A stretch of 42,143 bases of DNA. Source: a virus. The stretch covers positions 1-42,143 of the IMG/VR virus record IMGVR_UViG_3300013307_000029; one strand, given 5' to 3'. How positions within the stretch are numbered: position 1 is the first letter of the stretch; each line of letters opens with the position of its first letter. Shown here one piece after another: positions 14,402 through 21,965 of this stretch. A program made the translations under genes and the position numbers. The notes below the pieces were generated by a model, which was not told where the DNA came from, made no database searches, and saw only the letters and a program-made list of their open reading frames with translations.

Positions 14402-15294
14402 CAGCCCATCACCACGATTCGATACTGCGAGGCAGTCGGTGCGCCACCGAAGTTGACCGACACCGTGTTCGTCGTCGCAGCCGTCACGTCGGCCAGGACG
14501 AAGTTGCCGCTGGAGACCTCGACGACCTGCACGTGCACGTCGAGGGTGCCGAGGTTGTGGGTGAAGGTCTGCGGGTTGGTGGTGACCACGCAGTTGGCGG
14601 CGAACTTCCGGACCACAACTGAGGTGTCGATGCCGACCGTGTCCGCAGCGACGGTGATGCCCGTGCCGGCACCAACCGCGAGGACGCCGGTCGCTTCGAC
14701 GAGACCAGCGCCAGCCGCCCCGGAGCCGATCCGCACGCCACTCGCGGACTTGCTGAGCGTGGTCCCGTCGAGCTCGAGCTGGAACTGGCTGCCGACGAGC
14801 TCGATGCCGTTGCCATCCGCGGTGTAGGACGTACCGCTGCCGACCTGGGCGAAGGTGAGGGCCGTCGTTCCGAGCGTGATGGTGCCGTTGTTGGTCAGGG
14901 TCCACGCGGTGTCGGCGTTGACCGTGCCCTCTTCGACGAACACCGACATGTTCGCGGTGACCTCACCGGCCGCGTCGGCGTCAGTGGCGCGAGTCGGGGC
15001 ACCGGAGGCGTTGACTGTGTAGATGCCGTTCTCAGCGCCGGCCGCCTGGTTCTTCAGCAGGACGCGGTCGTTGGTGGCGAGTGTCACGCCGTCGATCACG
15101 CTGCCGTTAGCGAAGCTGCTCGCGAGTGTTCCTGCGGCGGTCGTTGCGGCGCGAACTGACGCCTTCCAGTCGAGCCCATTGACCAGCCCGTCGACGTAGG
15201 ACTTGTTGACCGCGTCCGTGGCACCGGAAGGACTGGCGACGTTGGTGATGTTCTTGGAGTTCGCATCGATCCCGTTGAGGAACTTGGCGGACAT
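14401..15294 (-). CDS. tail fibre protein (297 aa)
   Basis: The N-terminus MSAKFLNGIDANSKNITNVASPSGATDAVNKSYVDG in pattern is the repeated tail-fibre motif (N-I-T-N-V-A-x-P-x-x-x-T-D-A-V-N-K-x-Y-V-D), followed by WKASVRAATTAAGTL and NDRVLLKNQAAGAENGIYTV, typical of phage fibre shafts, and a beta-rich end. It probably makes trimers at the tail tip. The next fibre gene starts with the same K-x-Y-V-D element, separated only by the homing nuclease gene. Confidence 0.8.
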   Translation of the reverse strand: MSAKFLNGIDANSKNITNVASPSGATDAVNKSYVDGLVNGLDWKASVRAATTAAGTLASSFANGSVIDGVTLATNDRVLLKNQAAGAENGIYTVNASGAPTRATDADAAGEVTANMSVFVEEGTVNADTAWTLTNNGTITLGTTALTFAQVGSGTSYTADGNGIELVGSQFQLELDGTTLSKSASGVRIGSGAAGAGLVEATGVLAVGAGTGITVAADTVGIDTSVVVRKFAANCVVTTNPQTFTHNLGTLDVHVQVVEVSSGNFVLADVTAATTNTVSVNFGGAPTASQYRIVVMG

Positions 15295-15303
15295 GGGTGC
15301 TCC

Positions 15304-15654
15304 TTAGGTGAGGACGGCGGTACCGCTGGTCGGGACTGGGAACGTGATGGTCACGGTGCTGGCGTCGGCGACGACATCGGTGAAGACCGCTTCGTCGGCG
15401 ATGTAGACGCCGACCACCGGGCGCCTCCCGAACTCGGGTGGGACCGCGATGGTCCATGTGGCTGCAGGCGTGGCCTGGTCGTACTCGAACGCGAGGTTCC
15501 CGGCCGCTCCAGCGGCGCCCTGCGGTCCCCGTGGCCCCTGCGCGCCAATGGTCTCCACGGTGATCGCCAGCGGTGTCGCGGCGATGGTGACCTCGATGGG
15601 GTCGCCTGCGACTGTGACCTCGACAGGCTCAGCGGTGACGAGGATGTCGGTCAT
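15304..15654 (-). CDS. minor tail protein with short collagen-like segment
   Basis: A 116-residue protein. Beta-strand repeats of V-T-V-A open it, then GAQGPRGPQGAAGAAG (residues 38-53) gives a short Gly-X-Y collagen-like run, a common trimerisation element of phage fibres, and the end is a beta domain. The ATG at 15654 overlaps the stop of the gene before it. It belongs to the tail fibre group. Confidence 0.7.
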   Translation of the reverse strand: MTDILVTAEPVEVTVAGDPIEVTIAATPLAITVETIGAQGPRGPQGAAGAAGNLAFEYDQATPAATWTIAVPPEFGRRPVVGVYIADEAVFTDVVADASTVTITFPVPTSGTAVLT

Positions 15655-15986
15655 GCGCGTGTGGTGTCCGCCGTGACCTGAAGCCGACCCCGCACGTAGG
15701 TCCGCGGAAGCCCGCCCGTGCCTCCAGGCGTGATCTGCACGTCGTAGTGCCCGCCCACCGTTGCCGCAGCCTGTCCGATGTCGAAGATGCCAGTGCTCAG
15801 ATCCACGGGGCTGACGTCGAGCGTGGCGAGCACCTCGGTGGAGTCCGGTCGAGCACGCACCTGCGCGGCGATCGTGCTGCCCGTCAGATCCATCCCGGTC
15901 AACGTGATCCGCAGCGACCAAGCGTCGCCGCGGTACGCAGACAGGTTGAGAACCTTTGGCCGCAGGTCGATGCTCGGGTCGGCCAT
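15651..15986 (-). CDS. minor tail/baseplate protein (111 aa)
   Basis: Opening DPSIDLRPKVLNLSAYRGDAWSLRITLTGMDLTGSTIAAQVR is like the N-terminal beta-sandwich seen in BppU-type baseplate and fibre-attachment proteins. The rest has strands with GGHYDVQITPGG and YVRGRLQV. It is coupled to the collagen-like gene. Assignment rests on the family resemblance and position between lysis and fibre genes. Confidence 0.6.
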   Translation of the reverse strand: MADPSIDLRPKVLNLSAYRGDAWSLRITLTGMDLTGSTIAAQVRARPDSTEVLATLDVSPVDLSTGIFDIGQAAATVGGHYDVQITPGGTGGLPRTYVRGRLQVTADTTRA

Positions 15987-16108
15987 CAGAACCGCGCCTT
16001 CTCTCGGAGGGAGTGCAGCAGGTGACGGCTGAGCGCCCAGTACGCCAGCTCGTCGAGCAGCGCACCGACAGCGACGAGGGAGCCGACGTAGACGGTGCGG
16101 CGGAACAT
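15986..16108 (-). CDS. small membrane protein (40 aa)
   Basis: The ATG at 16108 follows the stop of a 23-residue hydrophobic peptide by two bases, and its stop shares TGATG with the next gene. One hydrophobic helix (VYVGSLVAVGALLDELAYWAL) is flanked by basic ends (MFRR and LREKARF). It lies beside the holin gene and may take part in lysis, without direct evidence. Confidence 0.55.
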   Translation of the reverse strand: MFRRTVYVGSLVAVGALLDELAYWALSRHLLHSLREKARF

Positions 16109-16110
16109 GG

Positions 16111-16182
16111 TCAGCCCCGACGTGCCACGAGCAGGACGACGATCAGCAGCACGATCACGAAGACCCACACTGCGAGGCTCAT
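16111..16182 (-). CDS. tiny membrane peptide (23 aa)
   Basis: A 23-residue frame, almost entirely one transmembrane helix (AVWVFVIVLLIVVLLV) ending in ARRG. Its ATG shares a base with the holin stop (TGATG). Placement next to the holin makes a lysis modulator possible. Short frames like this carry a real risk of being chance. Confidence 0.45.
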   Translation of the reverse strand: MSLAVWVFVIVLLIVVLLVARRG

Positions 16183-16451
16183 CAACGGCCAGCCTTCGGT
16201 GCAGGGACGATCAGCTCGTCAGCCTCGCGGCGCGTGAAGTAGCCGCCGAGGAACGACAGCACGAGCGGTACGACCACGACCACGAACGCCGAGACGGGGC
16301 CGGGCACGCTGTCGGCGACATGTGGCTCGAACACGGTGTCGTCGAGCGCCCAGAGGATCAGGCTCGCGGTGACGCCACCGAGACCTGCACCGGCAGTCGC
16401 GCCGACCACCTTGCGGGCCGGCGCGGCGGTGGGCATGTTCACCTTGGGCAT
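16182..16451 (-). CDS. putative holin (89 aa, two membrane helices)
   Basis: Residues about 15-36 (VVGATAGAGLGGVTASLILWAL) and 53-71 (SAFVVVVVPLVLSFLGGYF) are hydrophobic helices, with a basic C-terminus (RREADELIVPAPKAGR). Size, two helices and position one base after the endolysin gene fit a holin, which forms lethal membrane lesions to start lysis. Confidence 0.75.
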   Translation of the reverse strand: MPKVNMPTAAPARKVVGATAGAGLGGVTASLILWALDDTVFEPHVADSVPGPVSAFVVVVVPLVLSFLGGYFTRREADELIVPAPKAGR

Positions 16452-16452
16452 G

Positions 16453-17115
16453 TCAGGCTCCCTTCGGAACGAGGTTCCAGATGCGCTTGAGAGCCCCGAC
16501 GACGCTGGTGCTGCCCCCGCTGAACGCGGCGTCGTCGTTCGGGGCCTCCACCAGCCCGTCCTCGGCGAGTACTTCGCGGATCGCGTCCTTCAGGTCTGCT
16601 TTCGTTGCCATGTCGAACCAGTCCTCCTCAGGTGGAACCGTGACGAGCGGGTTGGGTCGCCACTCGTAGTCGGGTGCGTTCGCGGGCCGACCTGCAGCAG
16701 CCCCGAGACCGTCACCGCCGCCGAGGTACGACGACCAGAGCGTCTGTGCCATCGACGACAGCGGCCGATCGGTACCGAGCGTGAGGTGCATGTGCGGCGG
16801 CATGCTGCCGTGACGGATAGTGCGGTCACGTCGGTAGGCGCCGGCACCGAGGCGGCGTGCGACGTGCACCATGTGGTCGATCTGGGTGAGCGACCGGTTC
16901 GTGGTCTGCAGGTCGAGGCAGCCGCCCTTGTCGTGGGCGCCCTGGCTGGCTGCAGCGCCGCCACCGACCTGCGCCATGAACGCGCCCTGCTCGATGCCGG
17001 GCCGGAAGCCGAGTTCGGCCACGTACCGCTCGAGCCAGTCGTGCATGTAGGCCGTCATGAGCACGGGCCTGCCGTAGAGGTCCGAGCCGTAACGATGCAC
17101 GGTGAAGTCGGCCAT
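16453..17115 (-). CDS. endolysin, M15-type peptidase
   Basis: A 220-residue protein. Residues 61-68 (H-D-K-G-G-C-L-D) match the M15 H-x-x-G-x-x-x-D zinc motif, and H108-M-H110 supplies the third ligand, giving H61, D68 and H110. M15 enzymes are D-Ala-D-Ala or L-Ala-D-Glu carboxy/endopeptidases that cut peptidoglycan stem peptides. The C-terminal third (ATKADLKDAIREVLAEDG) is a linker and helix, with no classical wall-binding domain. The ATG at 17115 shares TGATG with the GDPD stop; the holin follows. Confidence 0.8.
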   Translation of the reverse strand: MADFTVHRYGSDLYGRPVLMTAYMHDWLERYVAELGFRPGIEQGAFMAQVGGGAAASQGAHDKGGCLDLQTTNRSLTQIDHMVHVARRLGAGAYRRDRTIRHGSMPPHMHLTLGTDRPLSSMAQTLWSSYLGGGDGLGAAAGRPANAPDYEWRPNPLVTVPPEEDWFDMATKADLKDAIREVLAEDGLVEAPNDDAAFSGGSTSVVGALKRIWNLVPKGA

Positions 17116-17648
17116 CAGATCTCCCATGCCTCGAAGCCAGCGCGCCGTGCAGGTGGGAGAGCGGCGGCGTTCTCTCGCAACGCCCGGACGCTGACGGTGC
17201 ACCCGACGTCCTCAGCGACACGGGCGATGCGCTGCCACGGCCAGTCCTGCTTGAACCGGGGGTCACCCTTGGGCTCGAGGACGGCCACGATGCCGAGCCG
17301 TGCGCAATCGCGGAGCGCCTCGTCCATGGTCCGGATGCGGTACAGGCGTGGCCGGCGACCGGCGCGCAGTCGGGAGACCTCGGCCCACGTCAGCTTCCGG
17401 ACCGGCGTGTCTCTGTTAATCCGGTCATACGGATCACGGAACCCGTCGTGGATCATCGGGTGCGGCCAGTGCGTATTCACGATCACGTTGTCTTCGGTGA
17501 TCAGCATGTCCAGGTCGTTGCCGCGCTTGCCCTGACGCTTCGCACGCCGGTCGCCACGGTTGGAGTTCTCGACATGCTTCGGGACAGGCGACTCGACATG
17601 TCCGATCAGCCCGCGGAACCAACGACGCGGACGAGAGAGGAGCGTCAT
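17115..17648 (-). CDS. glycerophosphodiester phosphodiesterase-like protein
   Basis: A 177-residue protein with the GDPD layout: an N-terminal VESPVPKHVENSNRG region (the family H-x-x-x-x-x-x-E-N loop), NDLDMLITEDNVIVNTHWP (usual E-x-D-V-x-x-T-x-D-x-x-x-V-x-x-H), VRKLTWAEVSRLR, TMDEAL and AVLEPKGDP. It hydrolyses glycerophosphodiesters, possibly teichoic-acid or lipid-derived wall polymers. The start of the barrel and the end look shortened relative to about 240-residue bacterial enzymes. It is set directly before the endolysin. Confidence 0.75.
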   Translation of the reverse strand: MTLLSRPRRWFRGLIGHVESPVPKHVENSNRGDRRAKRQGKRGNDLDMLITEDNVIVNTHWPHPMIHDGFRDPYDRINRDTPVRKLTWAEVSRLRAGRRPRLYRIRTMDEALRDCARLGIVAVLEPKGDPRFKQDWPWQRIARVAEDVGCTVSVRALRENAAALPPARRAGFEAWEI

Positions 17649-17656
17649 GAACCCTC

Positions 17657-18169
17657 CTACGGCAGACAGGTCGGCAGGCTCAGCAGGTCACAGAGCGGTT
17701 CGATCACGCCCGTGAGGCCGGCCGGGCTGGTGCTGGGCCTTGGTGTGTCCGTGTCTGTGGGCCCGGTCGTCGGTGACTGGCTCGGTGACGATGGCGGGGA
17801 GTGGGTCGGCTGCATGTCCGAGGTGCCCGACGCTTTTGGGCGGGTCACCTCGAGTCGAGACGGCTTGATCACTGTCGGCGGGATCTCGATGCCGTGCTGG
17901 CGTAGGTAGTGGTTCTGCCGACGCAACGCGCGCGCGAGTTGCCGGTTCTGTTGCATCAACTCGGCGCGGTCATTGTCGGCGTCGTCGAGTCGGTGGTTCA
18001 GCCGCTCAACCTGGTCGGCACTCCGCTCGGCAATGTGGATCAGATCATCGGCCTGCTGGACCCGCTGCACGAAGCTGAAGCACAGCGCGCCCGTCACCAG
18101 GAGTGCCGAGAGGCCGGCGACCCAAAACGACAGTCGCACCTCATGTCGAGTTGGGATGGGTAGGCGCAT
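17657..18169 (-). CDS. membrane-anchored coiled-coil protein, lysis cassette (170 aa)
   Basis: Residues 14-34 (SFWVAGLSALLVTGALCFSF) form one N-terminal membrane helix, then a long coiled coil (residues 38-90) and a Ser/Pro/Thr-rich, probably disordered extracytoplasmic stretch, ending in PLCDLLSLPTCLP. The layout is that of a type II membrane protein spanning the wall. It sits between an XhlA-like gene and GDPD, so a lysis role such as spanin-like or chaperone is possible; no family is recognised. Confidence 0.6.
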   Translation of the reverse strand: MRLPIPTRHEVRLSFWVAGLSALLVTGALCFSFVQRVQQADDLIHIAERSADQVERLNHRLDDADNDRAELMQQNRQLARALRRQNHYLRQHGIEIPPTVIKPSRLEVTRPKASGTSDMQPTHSPPSSPSQSPTTGPTDTDTPRPSTSPAGLTGVIEPLCDLLSLPTCLP

Positions 18170-18171
18170 GG

Positions 18172-18519
18172 TCAGCCCCTCCCGGCGAGCAGGCTCATCA
18201 CGGCCGTTCCGACCGAGATGATCGCGCTGAACGCAGCGAGCGCGACGCCGAGCAGCACCTGCCGCCGGAACGTCCTGTCGGCCTCGGCCTGCTTCTTGAG
18301 GTCGGCCACGTCGGCGGCGATGTCGATGACACGGCTGCGATCGGTCTCGCGACCTTCACGCCACTCACCGCGGGGGACGAAGCGGATGTCTGCGCGGTCG
18401 CGGTCCTGCTGGATCTGGTTGGCGAGCCGATCGAGCTGGGCGGTCAGCGCCGTGTTGAGGTCGCGGATAGACGCGCTGAGGTTGCTGACGTCGCGCTGTG
18501 TGGCGGGAGTGTCGGGCAC
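18172..18519 (-). CDS. XhlA-like membrane protein (115 aa)
   Basis: The start is GTG 18519 with GGGAGGAG seven bases upstream, the best ribosome site in the region. A coiled coil (about residues 10-45 and 60-85) is followed by one C-terminal membrane helix (RQVLLGVALAAFSAIISVGTAVMSLLAG). This is the order of XhlA-type lysis accessory proteins. It opens the lysis cassette after the minor tail genes. Confidence 0.65.
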   Translation of the reverse strand: MPDTPATQRDVSNLSASIRDLNTALTAQLDRLANQIQQDRDRADIRFVPRGEWREGRETDRSRVIDIAADVADLKKQAEADRTFRRQVLLGVALAAFSAIISVGTAVMSLLAGRG

Positions 18520-18542
18520 GTCGCGGCTCCTCCCGAGGGGAC

Positions 18543-19289
18543 CTAGTAGTAGCCGCCGGCGCGGCGGGGTGAGTACTGGTGCGACTTCGGCGGCGGCCAG
18601 ATCCGCCCGGACCCGACGCCGAGTTGGTCCTCGCGCGGGTACAGGCGACATGGCGGCGCAGCACCGAGGGGCAGGACTCCGAAGGTCAGGTACGGCCACG
18701 GCAGGTTGATCCCGCCGGATGGCTCCGCGAAGAGCCATGTCTCGTCGGAGATCACGCCGGTGTTCACGCCGACTGTGCCGTGGACGTACGTTCCGTCTAC
18801 GCCGCCGACCGCAGTCCAGTCAGTCCCGCCGTACGGGTTATAACCGGCCGTGCCACCCAGGGCCGCGCGGACCCAGTTGATGTTGACCGCGGCACCCTCG
18901 CCGGGCAGGCCCGGGATGGTCGGCCCGTCAGCCTTGACGATCGGCCGCGACGGATCGAGCTGGTTGTGAAACGAGGCGACGAAGGCGCCGAAGAACTGGC
19001 CGACCGCGTTGAAGAAGCCAGTGCCGCTCCATGCGATCGGAGTGGTGTCGCCGTCCCAGTGACCTGCCCAGACGCCGTACGACCATCCGCCGGAGATGTC
19101 GTGGGTGTAGAGCTCGGTGAGCCCGCGGCCCGGCGGCACGATGTGACCGTAGGTCTCGATCGACGCGACGAGCAGGTCGCCGATCTTGGTAAGCGGCGGG
19201 ATGTCGAGATGGAACGGCCACTGGGTGCTCTCGTCGGCGTTGTTGGTTGCGAACCCGGAGAAGCCGACGAACAGCGGCAGGCTCGACAT
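18543..19289 (-). CDS. minor tail protein (248 aa)
   Basis: A beta-rich, Gly/Trp/Tyr-rich protein (DISGGWSYGVWAGHW, WSGTGFFNAVGQFFGAF) ending in a basic, Pro-rich tail. It has no recognised catalytic motif. The ATG at 19289 overlaps the stop of the large minor tail gene. Position between tail and lysis genes supports a tail-tip role. Confidence 0.65.
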   Translation of the reverse strand: MSSLPLFVGFSGFATNNADESTQWPFHLDIPPLTKIGDLLVASIETYGHIVPPGRGLTELYTHDISGGWSYGVWAGHWDGDTTPIAWSGTGFFNAVGQFFGAFVASFHNQLDPSRPIVKADGPTIPGLPGEGAAVNINWVRAALGGTAGYNPYGGTDWTAVGGVDGTYVHGTVGVNTGVISDETWLFAEPSGGINLPWPYLTFGVLPLGAAPPCRLYPREDQLGVGSGRIWPPPKSHQYSPRRAGGYY

Positions 19290-21421
19290 CAGACGGTGTC
19301 GTCTTCCTGGGCCCAGAGGATCTGCCCGGCCTTGAGCGTGGTGTTGGCGCTTGGGTAGATGGCCATCCAGATCACGGCTGGGGCGTAGGGGTCCATGATG
19401 TAGGGCCAGGACGCGTCGTCTTGCCAGTGGCCGGTGACCGGCGCACTGGTGGTGACGCCAGCGTTGTTGGTGTGCTTCCGGGGCCAGTAGCCGCAGGGCT
19501 GCTCGTGGGTGCCGGCGGCGTAGAGCAGGACGCGGTTGTCGAACCAGTCGTTGTTGCGGTCCCTCTCGTACCAGGCGTCGGCACCGTCGGCGACTGCGGC
19601 GAGAGGGTCACCGATCCGCTGGCGCAACTCGCCACGGTGGACATGGGTTGCGAAGAACGCGACAGCGAAGGTGGTGGCTGGGCCTGTCAGGTGGATGTCT
19701 ACCCGGTTGACTTGCCCTTGCTGCCCAACGACGATCGGGACGAGGTTCCAGGCGTTGCCGTCCAGGGCGACCTTCTGCGACAGGCGCCCGAAGAACTCGT
19801 CGCGGGAGATCATGGCGCCGCTGCTGCGCCGGGGGCGGTTGGCGGCGAACCACTCACGGCGGATGTCGCGGCGTGCGTCAGCGTTGCGCGCGATGACCGC
19901 GGCGACCTCGAGGAGGTCACGGGCCTGGCTGTCGACGGTAAGCGTGGCCCCATCTGCATCGAAGTCCACACCGGAGATGTGGACAAGCGCACCGCCATCG
20001 AACTGCGGTAGCCAAGCGTTCCACCCAGGACGGACATCGCGATTGGACAGGATGCGGGGGTCGTCGTCAACGAGCGGTGCGTCGCCTGGGTTGTGCTCGC
20101 CTGAGATGACGCCGAACCCGTTGAGGCGGATCGTGCCGGTCCAGTTCTTGCCGTCGGCTCGGGCCTGCTGGCCTCGACACCAGTCGATCGCTTCAGGCTT
20201 GGTGATCGCTGCGCCGAAGTCGATGTCGCGCTCGACGCGCAGGATGCGGGGGTCGCGGGCGTCGTTGACGCCGACGATCGAGCCGTTCGACGAGTAGTCG
20301 TAGACGCGCACGGCGGGGTCCTCGAGCAGTGGGAAGACCTTGGCGCCGTTGAGGGACCAACCGGTTGCGTCGATGTCCCAGAGCCGGTCCCAGGCGGTGG
20401 TGGTCATCACGCCGGTGACTGCGAGATGGACGTCGGCCTGGAGGCGCTTGACCGCGGCGACCGTGTCGTCGTTGTAGGCGCCCGTGACCGGGTTCGTCCA
20501 CCCGTAGTACGACTCCTGCTGCAGCTTGATCTGCAGGACGGTGATGTCGTCGCCGGTGATCGTGTCGGCGTCGGTCGTCCCGGAGCCGAACGAGACACCG
20601 CCGGCCATCGGGTACGCCGGGGTCGGACCCTGCTGCAGTCCCGGATACTTGGCGTTGCGCCACTTGACCCCGTCAGGGGTGACGCCGTTGCCGTACCAGG
20701 CGTTCGGCTGCTCGGCGGCGTCGTCGACCAGCGATGGCACGGCGGTGGCGTCGTCGAGGTAGATCGTGCAGTGCTTGGTGGTGTAGTCCTTCTGGGCGAA
20801 CGTCCAGTAGGCGCCGCCCCATGTCTCCGGCATGATCGTGCGCTGCAGCCCGTTGGCGTCCTGCGACATCGCGCAGACCTTCGAAGCCCACGACAGCAGG
20901 GACTCGCCGCCGCCCGTATCGACCATCTCGACACCCGTGACGGGCCCGTACCAGGGGTTCATCGGGAACAGCAGCTCTTCGAAGATTGCGAGTCCGGCGA
21001 GGTGGCCGGTATCGCCGACGTAGCGGAAGGCGCGCTGGTGCTTGTTGATCAGTGCCGCTCGACCGGAGTACTGGCCACCGATGTTGAGGTTCAGGGCGCG
21101 GCCCATGATCTCCACGGAGACGACGACGCCGACGTAGTCGGTGACCACGGAGTCGTCGGGCATGACGCGCTCGATGCGGACCTCGGCGCCCTTGCGGACC
21201 CAGGAGAGCTCACCGGCCTGCCCGAACGCGTTGGACTCGAAGATGGCGTGGATCTGGGGGAACTGGAGGTTCGTCGGCCCGTACGCGAAGGGCTCGGTCA
21301 GCTGGAACCGTGGTGTGAGCATGGGGATGTCGCGGAAGAAGCTGACGTCGACGCCGTCGATCCAGTAGCGGTTACGTCCTGCTGTCTTCGCTGCGGCCCG
21401 TGTCTGAGCGAAGGTGCTCAC
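19289..21421 (-). CDS. large minor tail protein with inserted peptidoglycan-binding domain
   Basis: A 710-residue protein. The first 150 residues look like a tail-tip hub (FSSFFRD-like start, a beta barrel with VRIERVMPDDSVVTDYVGVV). Residues about 291-350 form a PG_binding_1-like three-helix unit: DITVLQIKLQQE, GAYNDDTVAAVKRLQADVHL, VTGVMTTTAWDRLW. The C-terminal half is beta-rich with the Cys-poor pattern of virion proteins. A wall-binding module in a tail protein may hold the virion to the murein during entry. The start overlaps the gene before it by four bases. Confidence 0.75.
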   Translation of the reverse strand: MSTFAQTRAAAKTAGRNRYWIDGVDVSFFRDIPMLTPRFQLTEPFAYGPTNLQFPQIHAIFESNAFGQAGELSWVRKGAEVRIERVMPDDSVVTDYVGVVVSVEIMGRALNLNIGGQYSGRAALINKHQRAFRYVGDTGHLAGLAIFEELLFPMNPWYGPVTGVEMVDTGGGESLLSWASKVCAMSQDANGLQRTIMPETWGGAYWTFAQKDYTTKHCTIYLDDATAVPSLVDDAAEQPNAWYGNGVTPDGVKWRNAKYPGLQQGPTPAYPMAGGVSFGSGTTDADTITGDDITVLQIKLQQESYYGWTNPVTGAYNDDTVAAVKRLQADVHLAVTGVMTTTAWDRLWDIDATGWSLNGAKVFPLLEDPAVRVYDYSSNGSIVGVNDARDPRILRVERDIDFGAAITKPEAIDWCRGQQARADGKNWTGTIRLNGFGVISGEHNPGDAPLVDDDPRILSNRDVRPGWNAWLPQFDGGALVHISGVDFDADGATLTVDSQARDLLEVAAVIARNADARRDIRREWFAANRPRRSSGAMISRDEFFGRLSQKVALDGNAWNLVPIVVGQQGQVNRVDIHLTGPATTFAVAFFATHVHRGELRQRIGDPLAAVADGADAWYERDRNNDWFDNRVLLYAAGTHEQPCGYWPRKHTNNAGVTTSAPVTGHWQDDASWPYIMDPYAPAVIWMAIYPSANTTLKAGQILWAQEDDTV

Positions 21422-21921
21422 GTGGGCCTCCCGCCGACCATGTCTGGGGTCGGGTAGGCGATGGCCTTATCGACCTTGACGCCGAGGGTGATTGTCGACG
21501 GCACAGCCGCGGTCGGCCGGTCGATGACGATGGTCGCCACACCGCCACGACTGCGGCCCTCACCAGCGTTGGTGGTGCCCGTGCCCGTCGTGACAATCTG
21601 CGTCCAGAACGCCAGGAGCGACGTCGACTTCGCGCGCGCCAGTGGCAGCGTCAGCGTGCCGACGGGGATGGTAGGGGTGAACCCCTGAGCCTTCGCTGCC
21701 GGCGCGAGGACTTGGATGGTCGCATTGCTGGCAGCCGAGGGGTTGAGCGCGTCTGCCACTGCGTACGCCGGGTGCGGGTGGGCCACATAGGAGTCGCCTT
21801 GTGGGGTGGTGATGAGTCCCGCGGCGGTGGCGGTCGCCAGGCCAGCCGAGACGGTGACCGAGGTAATCGGAAGCTCTCCGTAGCCGACCTCGCCATATGC
21901 AACCTCACCGTAGGCGGCCAC
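21418..21921 (-). CDS. minor tail protein (167 aa)
   Basis: Opens with three near-repeats of Y-G-E-V/L (AAYGEVAYGEVGYGELPITS) and continues beta-rich (VTVSAGLATATAAGLITT, STITLGVKVDKAIAY). It is the first tail gene after the acyltransferase insertion and overlaps the next gene by four bases. Function inferred from context only. Confidence 0.65.
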   Translation of the reverse strand: MAAYGEVAYGEVGYGELPITSVTVSAGLATATAAGLITTPQGDSYVAHPHPAYAVADALNPSAASNATIQVLAPAAKAQGFTPTIPVGTLTLPLARAKSTSLLAFWTQIVTTGTGTTNAGEGRSRGGVATIVIDRPTAAVPSTITLGVKVDKAIAYPTPDMVGGRPT

Positions 21922-21965
21922 CAGTCACCTCGATTCCGATGTATCAGGGCGCGTGGTGGCGCATC

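Noticed and set aside
20426-21457. 343-codon plus-strand frame opposite the large minor tail gene
   Set aside because: Val/Asp/Gly/Arg-rich antisense shadow of a well-supported tail gene.
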